Positions 44,397 to 52,650 of a DNA stretch of 64,000 bases are shown here, one piece after another. Made by a program: the position numbers and the translations under genes. Every line of letters begins with the position of its first letter. Positions within the stretch are counted from its first letter, which is position 1. Under the pieces are notes generated by a model. It did not search any database and was not told where the DNA came from. It saw nothing but the letters and a program-made list of their open reading frames with translations. Source of the DNA: an uncultured Bacteroidales bacterium (GTDB lineage: Bacteria > Bacteroidota > Bacteroidia > Bacteroidales > Paludibacteraceae); contig CAKVEC010000003.1 in NCBI GenBank assembly GCA_934728255.1, positions 248,001 to 312,000 on the forward strand. The letters run 5' to 3'.

Positions 44397-44528
44397 TAGT
44401 GGCGCACATTCCGCAGGGGACGCGGGCGCCTCGCCCGCGGTGTGAATACTTTTCAGCCCGTTTAGTGGCGCACATTCCGCAGGGGACGCGGGCGCCTCGC
44501 CCGCGGTGTGAATACTTTTCAGTCCGCT
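44397..44528. repeat. Two 66-bp direct repeats carrying the GC-rich palindrome
   Basis: Units begin at 44397 and 44463 (TAGTGGCGCACATTCCGCAG) and are almost identical; the palindromes are at 44416-44441 and 44482-44507. A third start of the unit at 44529 leads into a different palindrome. Confidence 0.9.
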
Positions 44529-44573
44529 TAGTGGCGCACAATACCATTGTGTGCGCAGCACGCGCCACTATCA
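44529..44573. repeat. Dispersed palindromic repeat, second copy
   Basis: AGTGGCGC ... GCGCCACT, related to 14313-14358. Confidence 0.75.
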
Positions 44574-44633
44574 ACCGCCGACGCTTGCCATAGAGGCTGT
44601 ATCCACACCTTTTGCAGGAAAAATGAGTGATAA

Positions 44634-44665
44634 TTTGCGTAATCCAAATAAATATTGTACCTTTG
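44634..44665 (+). promoter_or_regulatory. Promoter of rimP-nusA-infB
   Basis: TTTG (44634-44637), 20 bases, TACCTTTG (44658-44665). Leader of about 115 bases to the rimP ATG. Confidence 0.7.
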
Positions 44666-44786
44666 CAGCGTGATTCGAATTGAGGGGACCGGGCGGTTCC
44701 CTCAATTTCGTAGATAAAGGGCATATAAACGTGCAACCAACAACGCACCGCCACTAACGTACAACCACTAACGCACAGCAAATAAT

Positions 44787-45251
44787 ATGGACAAATCTTT
44801 GGTAGAAAACCTGGTGCAAACGTACCTAAAGGATACCGACTATGCACTGATTACACTGGATATCAATCCGCAAAATGAGATTCTCATCGAGGTGGATCGG
44901 CTGCAGGGCGTGGATGTGGAGTTCTGCGTGGCTCTTAACCAATATATGGTGGAGCAGTTGGATGCTGCAGGCATAGAGGACTACTCGCTTGAGGTCGGTA
45001 GCGTAAGTCTGACCGACCCGTTTAAGACAAAATTGCAGTACGAGAAAAACCTCGGACATGATGTCGAGGTGCTGACTAAGGAGGGAAAGAAACTGCGTGG
45101 GCAGTTGGTCAGTGTGGACGATGATACCTTTGCTGTGGATGTGGATACTCTCGTTGCTGTAGAGGGGAAGAAACGTAAACAGCACGAGATGGTTACCCGC
45201 ACTTTTGCCTATGGTGATGTCAAATACACCAAGTACGACCTTAAATTCTAA
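44787..45251 (+). CDS. rimP: Ribosome maturation factor RimP
   Basis: 154 residues. The two RimP domains are present: an N-terminal alpha/beta domain (about 1-75, ILIEVDRLQGVDVEFCVALN) containing the family's LEVGSVSLTDPFK, and a C-terminal SH3-like domain (about 85-154, GKKLRGQLVSVDDDTF). RimP assists 30S subunit maturation. First gene of the conserved rimP-nusA-infB operon, which confirms the assignment. Confidence 0.95.
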   Translation: MDKSLVENLVQTYLKDTDYALITLDINPQNEILIEVDRLQGVDVEFCVALNQYMVEQLDAAGIEDYSLEVGSVSLTDPFKTKLQYEKNLGHDVEVLTKEGKKLRGQLVSVDDDTFAVDVDTLVAVEGKKRKQHEMVTRTFAYGDVKYTKYDLKF

Positions 45252-45318
45252 TTAGCCCTATCTGCCCGATTGGACTGATTAAACCTATTCGACTAATAAC
45301 AAGAACAAATATATAACA

Positions 45319-46572
45319 ATGGCTAAAGCACAAAATTCAATCAACTTGATTGATATTTTCTCGGAGTTCAAAGAACTCAAAAACATTGACCGCCAGACGT
45401 TTATCAACGTACTGGAGGATTCGTTCCGCAATGTGATTGCAAAGATGTATGGTTCGGACGCAAACTACGACGTAATTATCAACCCTGATAAAGGCGACTT
45501 GGAGGTATATCGTAACCGCCTTGTCATGGAGGACGACGATGTGGCTAACCCCAATACGCAAATCGCATTAAGTGATGCACTCAAGATTGACGACGAAGCG
45601 GAAATCGGTGAGGAAGTAACCGACAAAGTCGATTTCCAATCTTTCGGTCGCCGTATGATTCTCAATCTGCGCCAGACCCTTGCTAGCAAGATACTCGAGT
45701 TGCAGAAAGAGAATATCTATATCAAGTATAGCGATATGCTCGGGCAGATTGTGTCGGGCGAACTCTATCAGGTATGGAAGAAAGAAATGCTCCTTCTTGA
45801 CGAGGACGGCAACGAACTCTACCTGCCCAAGCAGAACCAGATACCTAACGACTATTTCCGCAAAGGTGAAACCGTACGTGCCGTAGTGGTACAAGTGGAT
45901 AACAAGAACCAGAACCCCAAAATCATCCTCAGCCGTACATCGCCGCTGTTCCTGCAACGCCTCTTCGAGCAGGAGGTACCCGAGGTGCACGACGGACTGA
46001 TTGCTATCAAAAATATCGCTCGTATCCCCGGTGAACGTGCTAAGGTGGCTGTTGAGTCATTCGATGACCGTATCGATCCTGTAGGTGCCTGCGTGGGCAT
46101 CAAGGGCGCACGTATTCACGGTATCGTACGCGAGTTGCGCAATGAGAATATTGATGTCATCAACTATACAAGCAATACCAACCTCTTTATCCAGCGTGCA
46201 TTGGCTCCGGCTAAAATATCTTCGATGAACATCAACGAAGAGGAAAAGAAAGCCGAGGTGTATCTGCAACCCGATGAGGTAAGTCTCGCTATCGGTAAAG
46301 GCGGCTTCAATATCAAGTTGGCTTCTATGCTTACCGGCTATCAGATTGATGTATATCGTGAGATGGATGGCGATGACTCGGATATCTATCTGGACGAGTT
46401 CAACGACGAAATCGACCAGTGGGTGATTGATGCGCTCAAGGCTATCGGACTGGATACCGCAAAACAGGTACTCAATACTCCGAAGGAAGAACTGTTGGAG
46501 CGTACCGACCTCGAAGAGGAGACTATCGACGATGTCATCCGTATCCTCGAAGCCGAGTTCGCAAACGACTAA
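45319..46572 (+). CDS. nusA: Transcription termination/antitermination factor NusA
   Basis: 417 residues: N-terminal RNA-polymerase-binding domain (about 1-130), S1 domain (about 135-200, VRAVVVQVDNKNQNPKIILS), then two KH domains (about 205-345; VGACVGIKGARIHGIVREL and SLAIGKGGFNIKLAS). It lacks the acidic repeats of the longer E. coli protein and ends shortly after an acidic helix. It binds RNA polymerase and nascent RNA and modulates pausing. Follows rimP after 67 bases. Confidence 0.96.
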   Translation: MAKAQNSINLIDIFSEFKELKNIDRQTFINVLEDSFRNVIAKMYGSDANYDVIINPDKGDLEVYRNRLVMEDDDVANPNTQIALSDALKIDDEAEIGEEVTDKVDFQSFGRRMILNLRQTLASKILELQKENIYIKYSDMLGQIVSGELYQVWKKEMLLLDEDGNELYLPKQNQIPNDYFRKGETVRAVVVQVDNKNQNPKIILSRTSPLFLQRLFEQEVPEVHDGLIAIKNIARIPGERAKVAVESFDDRIDPVGACVGIKGARIHGIVRELRNENIDVINYTSNTNLFIQRALAPAKISSMNINEEEKKAEVYLQPDEVSLAIGKGGFNIKLASMLTGYQIDVYREMDGDDSDIYLDEFNDEIDQWVIDALKAIGLDTAKQVLNTPKEELLERTDLEEETIDDVIRILEAEFAND

Positions 46573-46594
46573 ATAATAAACAAAACAAACTGGA

Positions 46595-46630
46595 ATATCT
46601 AGAATTTCTAGAACATCTAGAACGTCTATA
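46595..46630. repeat. 9-bp tandem repeat (nnnTCTAGA)
   Basis: Four units between nusA and infB, the last one degenerate (TCTATA). Confidence 0.8.
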
Positions 46631-46662
46631 AAACAAACAACAAACACCAATACACATTTCGC

Positions 46663-49413
46663 ATGGCAATAAAACTTATCAAGGCTTGTAAAGAACTCAA
46701 TATCGGTATGTCCACCGCCGTAACCTTCTGTGCAAAGCAGGGTAAGGAAATCAATGCAGACCCTAATGTCCGCATTGATGACGACCTGTATCTGCTTCTC
46801 GCCAAGGAATTTAACAAGGATATGGCACTCAAACTCGAAGCGGAACGCAGGGCGCAGGAACGCCAGGAACGCGAAATGCCTCAGACGGTTTCTATCGAGA
46901 AACCCAAAGAGCCTGTGCATATCCCTACAGAGGTGCCGCAACCGAAAGTTGTGGGTAAGATCGATCTTGACGCAGAGCGCAAAGCCAAAGAGGAAGCCGA
47001 GGCAAAAGCCAAAGCCGAAGAGGCTGCCGCACGTGCCAAGGCAGAGGCGGAGGCTGCTGCACGGGAGAAAGCCGAGCGTATCGCACGCGAGGAGGCTGAA
47101 CGCAAGGCGAAAGCCGAAGCCGAGGCGAAAGCCAAAGCAGAGGCTGAGGCACGTAAAGCCGCAGAGCAGCAGGCTAAAATAGAGGCGGAACAGGCGGCTC
47201 CACAGCAGGAAGAACCCAAGAAAACGGAGATTTTCCGCTTGGAGAAACCTGTGCTGAAGAATGCTCCGAAAGTGGTCGGGAAGATTGACTTGAGCAGTAT
47301 CAACCAATCTACTCACCCCACCAAGAAAACCAAGGAGGAAAAACGCAAAGAGCGTCAGGAACGCCAACAGCAGCAACAGCAGGCGAACCAACAGGCTACC
47401 GAGAAACGGAAACGCGAGCGCATCAAGCAAAACAAGGTGGACATCAATGATGCACGCAACCAGAAAGGCAAGCCCAACACCAAGAAAAAAGGTGTAAAAG
47501 TGGAGGTTGACGACGAGGAGGTACAGCGTCAGATCAAGGAGACTATCCAGCGTCTGCAAGGGCAGAAAGGTAAAACCAATACCAGCAAATACAAGCGTGA
47601 ACGTCGTGAACTCGAGCGCGAAAAAGTAGCGCACGAGAAGGAAGCAGAACAGGCACAGTCCAAGGTGCTGAAACTGACAGAGTTTGTTACCGCCAACGAC
47701 CTTGCAGTGATGATGAATGTGCCGGTTACCAAAGTGATCAGCACCTGTATGATGCTCGGTATGTTTGTCAGCATCAACCAGCGTCTTGATGCCGAGACCA
47801 TCAATCTGGTAGCCGAGGAATTCGGCTTCTCTACCGAGTATGTCAGTGCACACGTAGTAGAAGAACTCAATGCCGATGAGGAAATCAACGAGGAAGACAT
47901 CGAACCGCGCTGCCCGATCGTTACCGTTATGGGACACGTCGACCATGGTAAGACTTCGCTTCTTGACCATATCCGCAACACCAACGTCATCGCCGGTGAG
48001 GCGGGGGGTATCACTCAGCATATCGGTGCATACAATGTGAAACTGAAGAACGGACAGCGTATCACATTCCTTGATACTCCGGGACACGAGGCGTTTACCG
48101 CTATGCGTGCACGTGGTGCGAAAGTAACCGATATTGCTATCATCATCATTGCTGCCGACGATGCCGTTATGCCGCAGACTATCGAGGCTATCAACCACGC
48201 ACAGGCTGCCGGAGTACCGATGATCTTCGCTATCAACAAGTGCGATAAGCCGGGTGCTAACCCCGATAAGATCAAAGAGCAACTCTCTAATATGAATATC
48301 TTGGTCGAGGACTGGGGGGGTAAGTACCAATGCCAGGAGATTTCGGCTAAGAAAGGCGACGGTGTCTTCGAACTCTTGGAGAAAGTACTTCTCGAAGCCG
48401 AGATGCTCGACCTTAAAGCGAACCCGAAACGCCGTGCTAAGGGGTCTATCATCGAGTCGTCTCTTGACAAAGGTCGTGGCTACGTGGCTACTCTGCTTGT
48501 GTCCGATGGTACGCTCCATATGGGCGACGTTGTCCTTGCTGGTACGTTTCACGGCAAGGTAAAAGCGATGTTCAACGAGCGTGGACAGAAAATTACCGAG
48601 GTATTGCCGGGCGAACCGTGTACAATCCTCGGTTTGAACGGTGCTCCGCAGGCAGGTGATGAGTTCAATGTGATGGCTACCGAGCAGGAAGCGCGAGAGA
48701 TTGCCAACAAGCGTGAGCAACTCCAGCGCGAACAATCCATCCGCACCAAGAAACACGTCGGATTGGAAGAAATCGGTCGTCGTCTGGCTATCGGCGACTT
48801 TAAGGAACTGAATATCATCGTCAAAGGTGATGTGGACGGTTCGGTGGAGGCACTGACCGACTCGCTCTTGAAACTCTCTACCGAGAATATCCAGGTGAAC
48901 GTCATCCACGGCGCTGTCGGTGCTATCTCGGATAGTGATGTGCTGCTGGCTGCGGCTTCCGATGCCATCATTGTCGGCTTCAACGTCCGTCCGACTGCTA
49001 CGGCACGCAAGATGGCGGACAGCGAAGAGGTGGATATACGTATCTACTCTATTATCTACGATGCGCTCGAGGAAATCAAGGCCGCTATGGAGGGTATGCT
49101 TTCGCCCGAAATCAAGGAGGAGGTTACCGCTACGTTGGAGGTACTGCAAACGTTCCATATCTCCAAGGTGGGTACGATCGCCGGTTGTATCGTGCGTGAA
49201 GGTAAGGTGAAACGCGGTAATAAATGCCGTGTCATCCGTGATGGTATCGTAATCCAAACCAGTGAATTGAGTTCGCTCAAGCATGGTAAGGACGACATCA
49301 AGGAAGCGGGTGTCAATACCGAGTGCGGTTTAAGCATCAAGTCGTTCAACGATGTGGTCGCAGGCGACCTCATTGAGACCTTTGAGCAAGTGGAAGTGGC
49401 AAAGACCTTGTGA
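46663..49413 (+). CDS. infB: Translation initiation factor IF-2
   Basis: 916 residues. IF2 N-terminal domain (about 1-60, IKLIKACKELNIGMSTAVTF), a long charged Ala/Glu/Lys-rich linker (about 60-340), a second IF2_N domain (about 345-400, TANDLAVMMNVPVTKVISTC), then the GTPase core with G1 GHVDHGKTS, G3 DTPGHEAF and G4 NKCD, followed by domains II-IV ending QVEVAKTL. It loads fMet-tRNA on the 30S subunit. Its first 61 codons are the apparent source of, or share an origin with, the N-terminus of the island protein at 57906. Confidence 0.97.
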   Translation: MAIKLIKACKELNIGMSTAVTFCAKQGKEINADPNVRIDDDLYLLLAKEFNKDMALKLEAERRAQERQEREMPQTVSIEKPKEPVHIPTEVPQPKVVGKIDLDAERKAKEEAEAKAKAEEAAARAKAEAEAAAREKAERIAREEAERKAKAEAEAKAKAEAEARKAAEQQAKIEAEQAAPQQEEPKKTEIFRLEKPVLKNAPKVVGKIDLSSINQSTHPTKKTKEEKRKERQERQQQQQQANQQATEKRKRERIKQNKVDINDARNQKGKPNTKKKGVKVEVDDEEVQRQIKETIQRLQGQKGKTNTSKYKRERRELEREKVAHEKEAEQAQSKVLKLTEFVTANDLAVMMNVPVTKVISTCMMLGMFVSINQRLDAETINLVAEEFGFSTEYVSAHVVEELNADEEINEEDIEPRCPIVTVMGHVDHGKTSLLDHIRNTNVIAGEAGGITQHIGAYNVKLKNGQRITFLDTPGHEAFTAMRARGAKVTDIAIIIIAADDAVMPQTIEAINHAQAAGVPMIFAINKCDKPGANPDKIKEQLSNMNILVEDWGGKYQCQEISAKKGDGVFELLEKVLLEAEMLDLKANPKRRAKGSIIESSLDKGRGYVATLLVSDGTLHMGDVVLAGTFHGKVKAMFNERGQKITEVLPGEPCTILGLNGAPQAGDEFNVMATEQEAREIANKREQLQREQSIRTKKHVGLEEIGRRLAIGDFKELNIIVKGDVDGSVEALTDSLLKLSTENIQVNVIHGAVGAISDSDVLLAAASDAIIVGFNVRPTATARKMADSEEVDIRIYSIIYDALEEIKAAMEGMLSPEIKEEVTATLEVLQTFHISKVGTIAGCIVREGKVKRGNKCRVIRDGIVIQTSELSSLKHGKDDIKEAGVNTECGLSIKSFNDVVAGDLIETFEQVEVAKTL

Positions 49414-49433
49414 TGATAATAGTAAATGCAAAT

Positions 49434-49475
49434 AAAAAAGAGACTGCCTAATGTCTTTTGGGCAGTCTCTTTTTT
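49434..49475. terminator. Bidirectional terminator between infB and the GNAT gene
   Basis: AAAAAAGAGACTGCC (49434-49448) pairs with GGCAGTCTCTTTTTT. Long A/T runs on both sides. Confidence 0.92.
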
Positions 49476-49480
49476 GTTTG

Positions 49481-50023
49481 CTATTGGCTTAACTGGTATG
49501 CCAGCCTAAACAGCGGGTTATCGGCTTGTATATCTTCTTGTACAGGTTGGAGTTCTTTCGGCAGCCGTTCCGATAAGAGGATGTTGCCGCAATAGCGGAA
49601 CCCGTATTTCTGTAGCAGGTGCTGCATACGCAGGTTGTCTTGGTGGGTATCGGCACGCACATTGTCATATCGGCTTGCTACGTATTCCAGTACTGCTGCA
49701 AAGATACCGTGATACCCCTCTAACGATGCTAAGCGATGAATAGTGGCGTATGGTTCGTTGTTCAGCCACGCACCGGCTATGTGGCTATATGACGGGTCGG
49801 GTTCGGTAAGCATTACAAACGTACCGACTATGTCGCCGTTATCCAATACAAGATAATTGCGACCGAGTTGTATATCTTGGGTAATCAGTTCTGTGGACGG
49901 GTAATTGTTCCCCCATTGATTAGGGTTTCCTGCCGTCCGCATCTTCTCTCTCGCCACAGCATATATCTGTTCCAATTGTGGCAAATCCGTTATTTCCGCT
50001 TTCTGTATTGTGTACATAGTCAT
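49481..50023 (-). CDS. GNAT-family N-acetyltransferase
   Basis: 180 residues from the ATG at 50023 (a second ATG at 50017 is equally possible); the frame is open further upstream, but a promoter at 50045-50076 makes a longer start unlikely. The fold is recognisable: N-terminal IQKAEITDLPQLEQIYAVAR, central strands NYLVLDNGDIVGTFVML, then VRADTHQDNLRMQHLLQKYG FRYCG-type sequence for the acetyl-CoA site and C-terminal strand. The canonical Q/RxxGxG/A loop is weak. Substrate unknown. Confidence 0.8.
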   Translation of the reverse strand: MTMYTIQKAEITDLPQLEQIYAVAREKMRTAGNPNQWGNNYPSTELITQDIQLGRNYLVLDNGDIVGTFVMLTEPDPSYSHIAGAWLNNEPYATIHRLASLEGYHGIFAAVLEYVASRYDNVRADTHQDNLRMQHLLQKYGFRYCGNILLSERLPKELQPVQEDIQADNPLFRLAYQLSQ

Positions 50024-50044
50024 AGTTTCTTGCAAATTTCTTTG

Positions 50045-50076
50045 CAAAGATACTGCTTTTTGCACAGATACACAAT
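50045..50076 (-). promoter_or_regulatory. Promoter of the GNAT gene
   Basis: On the minus strand ATTG, 20 bases, TATCTTTG (-7 box at 50045-50052). Transcript start close to the ATG. Confidence 0.6.
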
Positions 50077-50404
50077 ATAATATGGCTATCCTCTCGGGGA
50101 TCATTCGATGCAGTTATGTGGATGCTATACGGCAGCCAATGCATAGCGGGTGGTATAAGACGATACTGCCGTCAGATCATAATAATCTATCCCCAATGGG
50201 GCGTTATGAATATAATCTTCGATGTATGTCTGCGGCAGGTGTGCCAATATGGCACTCGCTTCGGGAAAATTGACTCTCCCGCATGTAGAGCGTACTCGCA
50301 GCAATATCATAAGCCAATAAAAATCGATGTAACTTATTCGTAAAATTACATTCTTAAAAACATAGAGTAAACGACGTCATCTTATTTTGGAGCGTAGAAA
50401 CCCA
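50077..50404. other. Spacer at the left edge of the AT-rich island
   Basis: No clear functional gene. It contains one minus-strand open stretch (50125-50310) that may be a gene remnant, and no mobile-element ends or tRNA were seen. Confidence 0.6.
50125..50310 (-). pseudogene. Possible gene remnant
   Basis: 61 residues from an ATG, with 14 more open codons upstream (SYIDFYWL). The composition looks protein-like (SAILAHLPQTYIEDYIHNAP, then LGIDYYDL), but no family is recognised and no start signal is evident. It may be a decayed fragment beside the island, or chance. Confidence 0.2.
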
Positions 50405-52648
50405 CTATGATTTTAGGAATTCTTGTAAGGATAGAGTCGTTATACCTAGTCCAGAAGCACGACTTTGTAACATTACATCAGAAGTAAGCAAAATCGGATT
50501 TTGTGATTTATATTTCAATGCAACGGACAATATCATACAATCTGGATTTGTTCTATCAAAACCATTCGGTAGTAAAGTTGTGTCAGCATCTTCCATGTGA
50601 GAAAAATGTTGTACAAATGCGGTATTGATATTTTTAGCAGCCTCGTTCAATTTGGTTTTGTCAACAGATGGTTTTAATTTCAACTTATCCAATTCTTCCA
50701 ATACTTTTGAAGGAACTATAATTTTATAATTTTTGCCTATTCGTTTGATAATGTCGGGGCAATTAACAAATACATTTGTGTCAATTATATATATGTTTTC
50801 TTTGTCTTTTTGACGCTCTTTATGACGTTCAGGTAGTTCTATTCTACCTAAAATCTTAGGACCACTTAGTTGCGGAACCTTAGTACGAAAAATGCCATCA
50901 TCAACGCCTATTGGAGTAGCAACTACATCATTAAAGACAACATATTTGTCTTCTTGTGCTTTCAGAATGTATTCGCGCACGTTTGTTGGCATATTCTCTC
51001 GGAGCATATTGCTATCTCCGACAAGAATTGTATTATATCGCGCACGAGACGTTGCAACATTAAATAGGCTTTCACTTAAGGAATAACGGAGTGAGACATT
51101 CGGAATGAAATAAATACAATAGTCTGTTGTTAATCCTTGTACACTATCAACCGTATCTATTTGTATAGCGTTGTATAGTTCTTCGTCCCCATACAGCAGG
51201 AAATACCTTTGAAGTGCACCAATAGTACTTCTGAACTTGCTAAGAATTACCAATTTGGCATTTTTATTCTCGGAAATAATAGCCTGCGCTATTTCTAACA
51301 CTTTTTGTAGCCCTTCCTGAGGACATTTGTCTCCAATAGGAAGTTTGAGGTCTATCACAGATGGTCCTCCATCTGTTTTCATAAAAGGCAAATGTGATGG
51401 TGTTTGTTGATTAGGAGAAACAGAACGCAATTCATTTTCATAAAAAACTCCTGTACAGTTTGCTGCGCGGCAAGAAAGACGGTAGGTGTCCTTTAACATA
51501 TAGGACACATATCCGCTATATTTGCAAACAGTATCAAAACCTGTTACTATCGGGAGCCAATCAAAACGAGCAATAACATCTTCGTTCATAGTCACGATAG
51601 GAGATAGTTGATTTTGATCTCCTATCCAAATTACTTTCTTCCCCAACAAAAATGTTGCAGCAATCATAGGTAGAAATGCTTGGCTCGCCTCGTCCATAAT
51701 TACATAATCAAAAGGAGATTCTTGTGCATCCACAGCCCACCGGCTTGCAATATAGAAACTTGCTAGGGTCAAACGCCCTTGAGAGGCATTGCATTTGTTA
51801 CTACAAATTGGTAATAAGCCAGGTAATTCTTTAGTTTCATCCGTTGATAAATTTGTCTTTGATATCAATCCTTTTTTTAGGAAAGATTTGAGTTGTTCTT
51901 TATTTGCTAATTCTATTAAAGCCCGATTTGTGAGTGCTATTACTAATACACTTTTCTCTTTGCTCATCAGATTTGCAGCCAAATCTGCCATACGATGTGT
52001 CTTCCCTGTCCCCGGAGGTCCTTGCACTATAATTTGATTTGTGGTTTCCCAATCTTTAAGAATAATATCTTTGAATGGAACATCAGATTCTATTTTATTA
52101 GGATTCCATAAATTGGATTTTTTTTCGTAATTCAATATATTAGCGGCAGAAGACGGCAATGTTTTGTTGAGAATATCAATTAGATTACACAGATATTGGA
52201 GCGGAGGTTCTTTTGGGCCAAATGCAATAATAGGGAACTCTTCCTGCATAATTTGCGCGAACTCCATCGGAATGCTTTTGATTCCTACCAAACAAAAAGC
52301 ATGATCTGTAGTCTTACTAACCCAAACACAATATGCATCCGAGAAATCACGTTGATAATGTTCACGTAAATATCCCCACGAGTAGTCTCCCCAATTTTTA
52401 AAACTGCTCATCTCATTAATTAGATATACAGCAGTCCAATAAGTGCGGCGACGAGGGATATGTTCCCCGTTGCGTACTTTAAATACAGCGATGCCATTAT
52501 CATCAATTTTTATAAATTTGCCTACAAAGAGACCCCCATTATCTTTAAGGGTGATAGCCTTTGTGTTTTTGACAGATTCATACTCTTTATTTTGAGCATC
52601 AATCTCTTTTGCAAGAAATTGTATGTAGTCTTTATGTTGGTATTTCAT
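50405..52648 (-). CDS. SF1 UPF1/DNA2-like helicase fused to a C-terminal PIN nuclease domain
   Basis: 747 residues. A short N-terminal region (about 1-190) is followed by a superfamily 1 helicase: Walker A GPPGTGKT (210-217), motif II MDEAS (about 315), motif III WIGDQNQLSP, motif V TVDSVQGLTTD and motif VI VATSRARYNTILVGD. The spacing resembles UPF1/DNA2-type enzymes, which unwind RNA or DNA. The last 130 residues are a PIN-type nuclease with all four acidic positions visible: IIDTNVF, VLEELDKL, NPDCMIL and LTSDVML. It starts two bases after the stop of the 1751-residue gene, so the two are translationally coupled. No signal peptide, so cytosolic. AT-rich like its partner; a probable effector of a defence or RNA-surveillance system (inference). 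Confidence 0.85.
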   Translation of the reverse strand: MKYQHKDYIQFLAKEIDAQNKEYESVKNTKAITLKDNGGLFVGKFIKIDDNGIAVFKVRNGEHIPRRRTYWTAVYLINEMSSFKNWGDYSWGYLREHYQRDFSDAYCVWVSKTTDHAFCLVGIKSIPMEFAQIMQEEFPIIAFGPKEPPLQYLCNLIDILNKTLPSSAANILNYEKKSNLWNPNKIESDVPFKDIILKDWETTNQIIVQGPPGTGKTHRMADLAANLMSKEKSVLVIALTNRALIELANKEQLKSFLKKGLISKTNLSTDETKELPGLLPICSNKCNASQGRLTLASFYIASRWAVDAQESPFDYVIMDEASQAFLPMIAATFLLGKKVIWIGDQNQLSPIVTMNEDVIARFDWLPIVTGFDTVCKYSGYVSYMLKDTYRLSCRAANCTGVFYENELRSVSPNQQTPSHLPFMKTDGGPSVIDLKLPIGDKCPQEGLQKVLEIAQAIISENKNAKLVILSKFRSTIGALQRYFLLYGDEELYNAIQIDTVDSVQGLTTDYCIYFIPNVSLRYSLSESLFNVATSRARYNTILVGDSNMLRENMPTNVREYILKAQEDKYVVFNDVVATPIGVDDGIFRTKVPQLSGPKILGRIELPERHKERQKDKENIYIIDTNVFVNCPDIIKRIGKNYKIIVPSKVLEELDKLKLKPSVDKTKLNEAAKNINTAFVQHFSHMEDADTTLLPNGFDRTNPDCMILSVALKYKSQNPILLTSDVMLQSRASGLGITTLSLQEFLKS

Positions 52649-52650
52649 AC

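Larger units (their letters stand above)
44236..44786. other. Repeat-rich intergenic region before rimP
   Basis: No gene. It holds an 11-bp array (44305-44359), two 66-bp direct repeats with GC-rich palindromes (44397-44528), a palindromic repeat (44529-44573), the rimP promoter (44634-44665) and a short AACGCAC-type repeat (about 44728-44780) related to 63117-63175. Confidence 0.85.

Noticed and set aside
44305..44573. Possible CRISPR array
   Set aside because: The repeats are direct 11-bp or 66-bp tandem copies without unique spacers, and no cas genes are present.
44399..44593. 64-residue frame with repeated APRPRCEYFS segments
   Set aside because: It is only a translation of the 66-bp direct repeats.
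46057..49284. 1075-residue open frame antisense to infB
   Set aside because: Shadow of the biased codon use of infB; no start signal, no domain, low-complexity Leu/Phe/Arg composition.
50235..50260. Sigma-54-like TTGGCAC with GC ten bases on (minus strand)
   Set aside because: The -12 box lacks the TT before GC, and no gene starts at a sensible distance downstream.
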